Assembly: GCA_025349905.2 (NCBI GenBank)
Contig: MU624624.1
Location: forward strand, 1-39,505
Direction: 5' to 3'
Origin: Blastocladiella britannica
Taxonomy: Eukaryota > Blastocladiomycota > Blastocladiomycetes > Blastocladiales > Blastocladiaceae
DNA length: 39,505 nt
The notes under the pieces are model-generated. The model was not told the DNA's origin. It ran no database searches and saw nothing but the letters and a program-made list of their open reading frames with translations. Positions 11,471 through 20,392 of the stretch are shown piece by piece; positions within the stretch are counted from its first letter, which is position 1; each line of letters opens with the position of its first letter. Made by a program: the position numbers and the translations under genes.

Positions 11471-12207
11471 ATGAGCAGGTTAGTGCAGGCAGGGCTCGCC
11501 ATAAAGACGGCCGTCATCACGATCGTTCCGGTGCTGCTGGTCCTTGCACTCCTCGCATTGATATGCGTTGCATCGGCCGCGGCGATCATTGCCGGATCAA
11601 CCCCGAACACGGGCATCTGGACGTCGACACCCAACGACCCGCCCGTGAACCCGTGTCTCATGCATTGGATTTCCTCTGCCGTGCATTCGACTGCGTTGGT
11701 CGCGTTTGGTGTTGGCGCGCTGTTCAGGGTCTTCATGTAAGTGCTTGCCAAGTCTTTTTTTTTTTTTCTTTTTTTGAATAGTTGCGCTTGGCTATGTTTC
11801 AAGCACGACTTCTGACTGTTCCAAAATTGCATGTAGGCACACGTACCTTATGCATGTCCTACTTTTTATCTTGTTTGGATCCTATTTCTATGGCATTACG
11901 GTCGTGGTTGGATGTGCGTTTTGTTTATTGTCCTCGCTTTCATTCAAAAAGATTGATCCAACAAGGAAAATTAGACTACCCAACTATCGTCCCATCTTGC
12001 CGGGTTGCGAATCCGACGGCTGCGCATCTGACGGTGGGATGGGTGATACTGCTTGGCGTCAAGCTCATCACCATTGGGACCATGTGGACGGTCATGTGGT
12101 GGTGGGAGCGGCGCAAGAAGAGGGTTGCCGCCGCGCAGCTCGCGGGCCACCGCAGGGACAAGAATTCGTCCGAGGGTTCGCTCCATGAGATTGTTGCAAC
12201 GGCGTAA
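11471..12207 (+). CDS. Four-helix membrane protein B (paralogue of the protein at 6574-7541)
   Basis: Exons 11471-11736, 11837-11913 and 11975-12207 give 191 residues. Helices lie near 14-42, 68-88, 90-112 and 135-155, with a short basic C-terminal tail. From VNPC (59-62) onward it aligns with protein A almost without gaps: the next shared blocks are a TY pair, S-[FY]-x-YG, then P-[PS]-C, then LT-x-GWV-x-LLG. The second intron falls in the same phase and within one codon of the single intron of A; the first intron is extra. It lacks the long disordered N-terminus of A. The ATG follows an A-run like other starts here. Function unknown. Confidence 0.82.
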
Positions 12208-12270
12208 AACAAAAACTTTCCCTTTCGCTGACGTGATGCACCACGACGCGTCTCCAATAAAATATAAAAA

Positions 12271-13246
12271 ATGGGACGCAAAGCATTACTGGTGATGGGC
12301 CCGGCCGGGTCAGGCAAGTCGACGCTCTGCGCAACACTTCTGTCGCATTTCGAGTCCACCAAGCGCCGCGCGCTGCTGTTAAACCTGGACCCCGCCGCCG
12401 ACCATTTCGAGTACGCGCCGCACGCAGACGTGCGCGACCTGGTGACGCTCGCCGATGTGGCCGAGGAGCTCGAGTACGGGCCCAATGGCGGGCTCGTGTA
12501 CTGTTTCGAGTACTTGGCCGAAAACCTCGACTGGCTGGACGACGCCATGGCGCTGGACGAGCAGGCCGCCGACGCCGACGACTACTGGATTATTGACTGC
12601 CCGGGCCAGATTGAGCTGTACACGCATTTTCCCATTATGCGCACCATCGTCCAGCACTTGGCCCGTAAAAATATCGTCATGTGCGCGGTGTATTGCATGG
12701 AGGCGACGTTCATTTCGGATACATTCAAGTTTTTCTCGGGGTGTCTGTCGGCCATGTCGGCCATGATTCAGCTCGAAATGCCGCACGTCAATGTGCTCAC
12801 CAAGATGGACTTGCTTAAAGGCCATGTGGATCAGTCGCGGTTTGTTTTCTTACTGTTTTCTGGACTATTTTCGTCGTATTCACACAACTTGATATAGACT
12901 GGATCGATTCCTGTGGCCGGACGCGTCGCTCATGGAAGAGTGGGCCGAGGGAGAGGGCAAGTTTGCCTCGCCAAAATGGCATGGGCTCAATCGCGCCGTC
13001 ACTCAAATGGTATGACATCTCCTCATAAACTGGAACCAGCAAGCAACTCATTCGTGATTACTGTAGATTGACTCGTACAGCATGGTCTCGTTCATGCCGC
13101 TGGACGTGACGGATGAGGACTCGGTCGAGGCGCTGGTCCTGCAGGTCGACACGGCGCTGCAGTACGGCGAGGACCTGGAACCCACCGAGCCCGTGGACGG
13201 CGGGTACGGCGACGACGAGGGGGATGACGGCGGCGACGACGAGTGA
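12271..13246 (+). CDS. GPN3: GPN-loop GTPase 3
   Basis: Three exons (12271-12839, 12898-13009, 13067-13246) give 286 residues, the usual GPN3 size. Visible motifs are the P-loop GPAGSGKST (10-18), the diagnostic Gly-Pro-Asn loop (70-72), DCPGQIE (G3) and TKMD (G4), then the GPN3-type block SYSMVSFMPLDVTDEDS near the C-terminus and an acidic tail. GPN3 works with GPN1 in assembly and nuclear import of RNA polymerase II. Gap of 63 bases to the membrane protein B stop upstream. Confidence 0.95.
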
Positions 13247-13382
13247 AGGCTCCATCCTTAGTTTTTTTTGTATAAATCACGTGTACTTCCCCAATGCCTG
13301 AGGTTTTTTTTCGGGCGACCGAGGTCCAATGGGTCCCTCCTCCGACTCTCTTTGCTGTACCACAACGACTTTTTGAATAAAA

Positions 13383-15504
13383 ATGCTATCAGCCACTCGC
13401 CGGCTCCTGATTTCGCGCCCCGCCGGGCTGCACCAGCACCAGCGCTCGCTGCCCGTCCTTACCGCGTCGTTCACGCGTCGTGCCGTGCACCTGCACCACG
13501 AGGGCAAGGATGCGGTGATCCCCAACGCGGTCGATACCGACCACCCGGACTTTAAGGCCAACAAGACGCACTTGGAGGGCATTGTCGCCGATCTGCGCGC
13601 TAAAGTCGACCAGATCAAGCTCGGCGGCGGCGACGTCGCGCGGAAACGCCACCTGAGCCGCGGGAAGCTGTTGCCGCGCGAGCGGTATGGTGTTTTAATA
13701 ATTTATGGCCGTCGTCGTTGTAGCTGACGTTATTGATTTCATTCAGGATTGACACGCTGCTCGACAAAGGGTACTTTTATACGCTCATTTTTAAACCCGA
13801 TATATTGAAGCTGGTATTGATCGTGTGCTTGAATAGATCGCCGTTCCTCGAGTTTTCGCAGTTTGCGGGCTATGAGCTCTACGAGGAGCAAGTCGCCGCC
13901 GGCGGTATCATTACCGGTATTGGAAACGTGTCTGGGTATGGTCTTGTCCTTTTTCTTCTTAAGGTCCACGATGGATGTGCATTTGACGAACCTTTTTGAT
14001 TCTGTAGCCAGCAGTGCGTGATCGTGGCCAACGATCCGACCGTCAAGGGCGGAACCTACTACCCCATTGCACGCTCCCTTTTTTGGATCAGATGGTTGCA
14101 GCTCAACCTAATAACAAAAAAAATGAACAGACGGTCCGCAAGCACCTCCGCGCCCAAGAGATTGCGCGCGAAAACAAACTCCCCTGCATCTACCTGGTCG
14201 ACAGTGGCGGCGCCAACCTTCCGCGCCAGGCCGACGTGTTCCCGTCCGTAGAGCACTTTGGCCGCATTTTTTACAATCAGGCGACCATGTCCAAGGCCGG
14301 GATCCCGCAGATCGCCGTGGTGCTGGGGTCGTGCACTGCGGGAGGCGCGTACGTGCCGGCCATGGCCGACGAGTCCATCATTGTCAAGAACCAGGGGACC
14401 ATCTTCTTGGCGGGCCCGCCACTCGTTAAGGCGGCCACGGGCGAGGAGGTTAGTGCGGAGGAGCTGGGTGGAGCGGATTTGCATTGCAAGCAGTCGGGCG
14501 TTGTATGTGCATTTTCCTTCTTTTTTATTGTCGTTCACCTCATTTACACGCCATTTGCGAGTAGACGGACCACTACGCTCTGGACGACACGCACGCGCTG
14601 ACCATCACCCGGCGCATCGTGTCGCACCTGAATTTGCCCGCGCCCGTGCACGTCCCCAAGCCCGTGCAAGCGCCACTGTACGACGCGTCCGACATTTACG
14701 GCCTGGTCAACGCCAACCTGTACAAGCCGTTCGACATGCGGCAGATCATTGCCCGCATCGTCGACGGGTCCGAGTTCCACGAGTTCAAAAAGGAGTACGG
14801 CACCACGCTGGTGACCGGGTTCGCGCACATCTGGGGCCACCCGGTGGCGATCCTGGCCAACAACGGCGTGCTGTTCTCGGAGTCGGCGCTGAAGGGAGCA
14901 CACTTTATTCAGCTCGCCGAACAGCGTGGAATCCCGCTCGTGTTCTTGCAGAACATTACCGGGTTCATGGTCGGCAAGTCGGCCGAGGCGGGAGGGATTG
15001 CCAAGAACGGCGCTAAGCTCGTGAACGCGGTCGCGACCGCGAGCGTGCCCAAGTTTACTATCCTTGCCGGCGGCTCGTTCGGGTATGCTTTTTTCGCTTT
15101 CTTTCTTTCTTTCCGAGTAAACTAACATGAAAAAAAAACAAAATAGTGCCGGCAACTACGGCATGTGCGGCCGCGCGTACCAGCCGCGGTTCCTGTGGAT
15201 GTGGCCCAACTCGCGCATCTCGGTGATGGGTGGGCCACAAGCGGCCGGGGTTTTGGCGCAAGTGACCCGCGACTCGCGGGCCAAGCGCGGCGAGCCGTGG
15301 ACCGACGAGATGGAGCAGAAGCTCAAGGGCCCGATCATTGACCAGTACGAGCGCGAGGGTCACCCGTACTTTGCGTCGGCGCGCCTGTGGGACGACGGCG
15401 TGATTGACCCGGTGGATACCCGCGACGTGCTGGGCATGGGCCTGAGCGTCGCGTGCGCGCAGGGAGTCCCGCGCGGGACGGGACACGGCGTGTTCCGCAT
15501 GTAA
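13383..15504 (+). CDS. MCCC2: Methylcrotonyl-CoA carboxylase beta subunit, mitochondrial
   Basis: Seven exons (13383-13684, 13747-13770, 13837-13935, 14008-14068, 14131-14502, 14565-15082, 15147-15504) give 577 residues. The carboxyltransferase fold is clear from blocks such as [42 protein letters not shown] and [10 protein letters not shown]. The enzyme, with its biotin-carrying alpha subunit (not in this window), carboxylates 3-methylcrotonyl-CoA in leucine breakdown. The first 40 residues are Arg/Ser/His-rich and lack acidic residues, as expected of a mitochondrial presequence. Two oddities: exon 2 is only 24 bases, and intron 4 (14069-14130) starts with GC instead of GT. Confidence 0.96.
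14069..14130 (+). other. GC-AG intron in the MCC beta gene
   Basis: The conserved protein sequence GGTYYPI continues with [10 protein letters not shown] only if the exon ends at ATT (14068) and resumes at ACG (14131). The 62-base intron then begins GCACGC and ends AACAG. No GT donor in the region keeps the frame and the conserved residues. Confidence 0.8.
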
Positions 15505-15578
15505 GAGAATATAATGGATTTCGTTGAGCCACATTGCTTCCGCAACACCAAGAGCGAGGGCGAGGGACTACAATTATA

Positions 15579-18251
15579 TTATACACTAGTAGGGTCCCAC
15601 ACAAACCCGGCCGCACACGCCAGGTCCAGCACGTCGGGCCACTTTTTCGCCATGCCCTCGAGTGCGCGGCGATGACTAGGTGCGAGCTCGTGCTGATCTC
15701 CTTGCTCGTGGCGCGCGATCGACATGACAAGTCGCGCCGCGGCTCGCCGGTCGTTCGCTATGGCAGTCCCCACAATCCCGATCCAGTTATGGAGAGGCAC
15801 TGGGCGCCATGCTGTGCCTTCCTCTGGATCGTTGTTCGAGGTGGAAGACCCAGCGCAATACATGTCGTATCGTGCTTGCCACACCCATGCCGAAGTGTAC
15901 GCGGTGAACTTGGCGGCACGCATTACTACGTGCGGTGCGAGCGTAAAAAAACGCGCTGCTACCCACTCGTGGAACATGTCGTAGTACCGGTCGTTGTCGA
16001 GCGCGAGCGCGGCAATTTCGGACGCCGAAGTGAGGTCGGCGCTCCACTGGTCGGGCTTGCTGTCGTCTTGATCTTGGTCATCGTCGCTTTCGTTGTCGCT
16101 ATTGTTGTCGCCATTCTCGTCGCTTTTGTCGTCAGCATTGCTGTCAGACTTGTCCTTGACCTCATCGCCATTGGTCTCTGCCGCATCCCCATCGTCAGAG
16201 TCGTCCTCGACAACTTCGGAGTCACCATCGTCGTCGCTATCACCGTCAGGACTCCCAATATTCCAGTTCCAATACGCGCGAGTGCCGATCCGAACCAGCG
16301 CCATGACCCTCGCGTTCCCCGCCAGATCATCCGGCGAGTCCAAGTGATCAGGAAGAACGCAATCCAGCACGTACTGCGGGACCAACCACCCGGCTGGCGT
16401 CTTGCAATCGTCAGGTACATGCGGGTTCCAGTCGCCCCGCCCCATATCAAGGTCCGGAAGCGTGTGTGCAAACGCTGCAAATAACCGCACTCGGGCGGCC
16501 GGCGAAACGCTCGTGAGAGTGAGCCGGGTGGAAACTCCAAGCTCGCCGGTGTCGCAGAGCGCGCGCGTGAACAACTTGCGGACCGCGGGGACGCGCGGTT
16601 GCCGGAGCAGCAGGCTTGTGGGGTCCTGGAACTGCGAGAGGGTGAGGTGGATCAGAGATGCATAGTTCATATGGCTCTGAATGGTGTTGTCGAGAGAGAG
16701 GAGAGCGTGGAGGAAGCCGGGACGGGTCGCATGGGCGGCAACGAGGTCGGAAAACTCGGTGGGGAAGAGCAGGTGGGCGAGTTCGATCGCGGTGCAAGTG
16801 TTGGAGGAGGATATCTTGGCATCCAGACCTATTTTTTTACGATGCGTCAATATCAGTAAATGAAAAGTAGAAAATGAAAGCGAACCATGGTCAACAATCG
16901 CCTTCATGCCACCTTCAACAGCCCAAGCCACCGACTGCGCCAGCGGCAGAGTCGTGGCCGAGATGGTGGACATGTCACGCCACTGGAAAAAGAGCTCGTA
17001 GCACCCACGTGGAGTGAGAATGCCCAGGTCGGCGAATTCATGAAGTAGGTCGTGGTATCCGGCATCGATCCACCCACGGAGAGTATGGGACAAGCGGCTG
17101 TACGTTTCTCGGCGCTCGTCCAGATCAGTGGCAGCCAAGATGCTCGGCCTGTCGCACTCGTGGAACAGCGTCTGAAGCGTCGCGTACTCGGTCTCGACGC
17201 CGCCCGTCAGATCAATCAACGCGTCCAGCTCCGCTGCCGGGTACACGTATCCGTGGTTCACTAGCCAGTGCCAGGTCGGGATGACACGGTCCGCGGCCGA
17301 GAAGGGCATGAGCACGTTGAAAACGAAATTGGTCGCGTCGCCCGTGGACAGAAACGCGGTGAGCGCGCGCGGATCGACGGCCAGCTCCGACACCAGATGG
17401 TCAAGCACGTCGACTCGGCCCTCGGAAACGGCCACCACTGCCCAGTACATTGGCAGCGTGATCCGCCCGCTGTCGCTGTCGTCCGCGACCACGTCGTCGT
17501 TGCGGCTCCGGTGGATCGAAAATGCGCTGCTCGGTAACCCGGTCGAGTCGAGGCCGAGACGCATCCACAGCGTGATGGATGCGGTGGCAGTCGTCAGCGT
17601 TGGGAGCAAGGTTACGAGTCGGCGCGTGGTATCGAAGAAACGCGCGATCTCGCCCGTGTAAAGGTAGAGCAGCGGCAGTTGCAGTGCTTCGGGGACTGGC
17701 CGTAAAGCAGGCGTGGCCAGACGCGTGGCCAGAGGCTCAGGGGCATCAAACGTCCACAACTCTGACTCTACATCACGCACTGTCGGCGCGTCCCACGCGC
17801 GCACGGCCTCGTCCAGCGGCGTATCGGCGGCGGACCAGAATCGGCGCGGAAGGAGCATGTAGCTGACGACCGCGGGGACCGTAAATGGCGAGGGTGCCAG
17901 TTCAAGGTCCGTTTGAGGCACATTTTGGTGCCGTTTTCGGTTGCTGCGGCGAAAGTGTAAACCACGCAAGAGATTTTGCATCAACCAGGTGGCCGGCGTG
18001 GGCAAAGTGCGCGTGTCGGGGCAGAATCGGGCATTGTACTCAGCCGGCGTCAAGTCGTAAGTGTGGGGACGCAGGTTCATGATGGACGCGTCAGTTGCGG
18101 CGAGAAGGTGGTGCGCCCATGCTATGGGCAGAACGGGGTCCAGGCGCGCAATACTATAGAGCTCGGTATTTGACGCGAGAAGGGCCGCGTTTGGGGTGGC
18201 CACGGCCAAGATGCCGGCCACGAGCTCCTCTGCCAGTTTTTGGAGATGCAT
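15579..18251 (-). CDS. Unknown 871-residue protein with acidic low-complexity segment
   Basis: The start at 18251 (MHLQKLAEEL) is the first ATG after an A-rich stretch. A 57-base intron at 16829-16885 has GT-AG ends and a TACTGAT-like branch site. It is a multiple of three without a stop, so the frame is open either way. I do not recognise a family. The N-terminal 20 residues are F-box-like in pattern only, and much of the body looks like helical-pair repeats of degenerate ankyrin type (for example YWAVVAVSEGRVDVLDHLV). A run of about 75 residues near the C-terminal quarter is almost pure Asp/Ser/Glu/Asn. It converges on the MCC beta gene, 74 bases away, and diverges from the pseudogene, 41 bases away. 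A member of a lineage-expanded ankyrin-like family is plausible but unproven. Confidence 0.8.
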   Translation of the reverse strand: MHLQKLAEELVAGILAVATPNAALLASNTELYSIARLDPVLPIAWAHHLLAATDASIMNLRPHTYDLTPAEYNARFCPDTRTLPTPATWLMQNLLRGLHFRRSNRKRHQNVPQTDLELAPSPFTVPAVVSYMLLPRRFWSAADTPLDEAVRAWDAPTVRDVESELWTFDAPEPLATRLATPALRPVPEALQLPLLYLYTGEIARFFDTTRRLVTLLPTLTTATASITLWMRLGLDSTGLPSSAFSIHRSRNDDVVADDSDSGRITLPMYWAVVAVSEGRVDVLDHLVSELAVDPRALTAFLSTGDATNFVFNVLMPFSAADRVIPTWHWLVNHGYVYPAAELDALIDLTGGVETEYATLQTLFHECDRPSILAATDLDERRETYSRLSHTLRGWIDAGYHDLLHEFADLGILTPRGCYELFFQWRDMSTISATTLPLAQSVAWAVEGGMKAIVDHGSLSFSTFHLLILTHRKKIGLDAKISSSNTCTAIELAHLLFPTEFSDLVAAHATRPGFLHALLSLDNTIQSHMNYASLIHLTLSQFQDPTSLLLRQPRVPAVRKLFTRALCDTGELGVSTRLTLTSVSPAARVRLFAAFAHTLPDLDMGRGDWNPHVPDDCKTPAGWLVPQYVLDCVLPDHLDSPDDLAGNARVMALVRIGTRAYWNWNIGSPDGDSDDDGDSEVVEDDSDDGDAAETNGDEVKDKSDSNADDKSDENGDNNSDNESDDDQDQDDSKPDQWSADLTSASEIAALALDNDRYYDMFHEWVAARFFTLAPHVVMRAAKFTAYTSAWVWQARYDMYCAGSSTSNNDPEEGTAWRPVPLHNWIGIVGTAIANDRRAAARLVMSIARHEQGDQHELAPSHRRALEGMAKKWPDVLDLACAAGFVWDPTSV

Positions 18252-18292
18252 TGGTATTTTTTTCTCTTTGCCTCTGAGAAAGAAAAAAAAAA

Positions 18293-20346
18293 TTGGCCAT
18301 AACGGCACTGCCATACGAGCTCCTGCATGACCTACTCCGCACGTGCCGCCCAAACTGGGCCCTACCCGCCGCCTGTCGCGAGTTTCACGACCATTTCTGT
18401 TATTTTGACGGCGCGAACCTGGTCCAGGGATGGGCATGTGAATCTCCCGACTTGATGTGTGGGCTCTTGACCTCGTACTGCGTGGAAGAGCTGCGGAGCC
18501 CGCGCGACCCGACTCGCGACTCGGTCCTGCGCGTGCCCAATAATTACCAGGGCGTCATCACTCGGCAGCTGATTAAACACGTCGTTTCGTGGGCGAAAAA
18601 GTAGGATGGTCAGTGGCCGCAACGGACACCTGCCGTACACATGGCGCTCCAGCTGGTGGTATCTTTAGTCATGGTCGGCGACTTGGACCTTTTGGCACTG
18701 GCATTGGACGAGGCACGGGCGGCGCCTGCCATTTGGACGCTCTCTGGAAGCAATTATCGGGACTTGTCGATTGGTCGGCGCGTATGGGTGCACTAGCCAA
18801 TCCGTGGTAAATACGGGTCCAGCGTCTTTCTAGATTTTCCCGGGTACCTCGTGTACTTGGCCCTGTCGGAATGGAATCTGCAAGTGCTGGACCTGGTCCT
18901 GGCGGCTGCAAAGCTTGATGTGCTTGAAATGCTGAGTAGCGACAAGTACATCGTGTGTAACATCATTCAGAAGAGCCTCATGCAGTTCTCGGCAGCTCGG
19001 ATCATTCCTGGACTCGTCCGCCTTGCCGATATCGGGTTTCACTGGACGCGAGACGTTATGAGGACAGGGATGCGTTGTTTAAGATCCGGCCACAGACAGA
19101 ACAGGAGCTGGAAATCACGCAGGCCGTTTGCAAGTTGCTGGCGGACATGACGTTGCAGGGCTACTTTGCGTACTGGGATGGTCGTGGGGGAAATTACCCG
19201 TTCCTGGTCCTTGCAGTTGCCCATGGCTACCCTGCAGCGATGGATGCGTGTTTCAATTCCACAAGAACTTCAACACTTGGTGCCCGCTTGCTCCTGGTCA
19301 TGGCCAGAGGACAGATGCGTGTCGCTCCGGCCGCAGAGGCTCGTGTGACTGAGTTGCTGGAGTCTCTGGATCCCGCGGCAGCGAGCTACCAGATTGATTT
19401 GGGTACACCCCCTGTTTTTTTTTTCTCCAGTTATGTTTTTTGAAGTTGCTTATATTATTGGAATGTAGCTCTTGGAGTAACAGGCAGCTTCTACGCTCAC
19501 ACGTCGGTCGGCTTGGATACTGCGTCGGCTCTCCTGAAACGCCTTGTACATGACCACTCTGCCCTGGTCGGAGGGCTTACTGGCAGGCCCCAGAACATTA
19601 CAGACACCTCGCGCGAAACATGTCGTCTGGTGCGGAGATCCGGCTTGTCGCTGGCGGTGCTGCTGGCATGGTCGTGCCCGCACCCACCCGATCCTGCCTT
19701 GCTGGCGAAACTAGACGACGAGCACCGCGGCTACACGGGTTCCGCCTCCCAGGTGTGCCGGCAGCTGCTGCTGCTGATGCTCCGGACCGACCTGACTGGC
19801 GCGCTGGTCAAGGACGTGCTTGCCACGATCCCACCCACATCGCGCAGCAACATTTGGAAGGCACTTTGGGTCGCACGCCGACCGTCGGGCTACGATTGGG
19901 ACGGATGCGACGCTATCGCTCACGCAGCGTAATGAATGGGCACGGCTCTATGAGCTGTGCGTGACCGCGATTCACCCAAGCGCGCCGTTGCTCACCAAAC
20001 CGCCGAAACGGTTCATTGTGGCCCTGGAGCGGCTCTTTTTGCGCGGGAGTCAATCTTCGGAAGCGGAGTCGACGGCATTTGCGATGATCATGGCCCGGCA
20101 CATGCACCCGGTGCTCGTCGCGGACCTCATGTGCTGGTGTTTTGCGCGGCCGTGGGTGTAGGCGCTGGTTGCTTCAGTGGAGCACCACAAGCACCGCAAC
20201 GGAAAGACGGCGGCGACCCAGTGGCTCGGTCAGTGCGCCGTGATCATCGCGACGAAGCCGAGATGTTGCTGGCAGTGCTGCCGCGGGACATTCGCAAATC
20301 GCCTGAGTTTGTGTCGATGCTCGCGCGCGTCGGAAGTGTGCCTTGA
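18293..20346 (+). pseudogene. Decayed gene: lost start codon, in-frame stops and frameshifts
   Basis: A once-coding sequence of about 650 codons can be followed through three frames. The F-box-like start (ALPYELLHDLL) is preceded by an A-run and TTG at 18293 where an ATG would be expected. The same frame crosses TAG codons at 18602 and 18794. A shift follows near 19035-19070, an intron-like gap at about 19402-19468, a second shift near 19905-19925, another TAG at 20159, and a third shift near 20250. The last segment ends at TGA 20346. Between lesions the peptide keeps a regular helical-repeat look (VMVGDLDLLALALDEA, WNLQVLDLVLAAAKLD), like the ankyrin-type texture of the divergent neighbour at 15579-18251. 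It may be a relative of that gene. Sequencing error cannot be excluded, but so many lesions in one gene and none in its neighbours favour real decay. Confidence 0.75.
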
Positions 20347-20392
20347 TGGCGCGCATGTCGGCAGTGCCTGACAGATACATACAACTAGAATT

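Noticed and set aside
15534..16484. 316-codon open frame on the plus strand
   Set aside because: Antisense to the acidic tract of the unknown protein. The Val/Ile/Ala-rich stretch that looks like membrane helices is only the complement of Asp/Ser codons.
18293..20346. Stop-codon reassignment (TAG read as an amino acid) to explain the broken gene
   Set aside because: TAG ends the membrane protein A gene normally, and the same region also has frameshifts, which reassignment would not explain.
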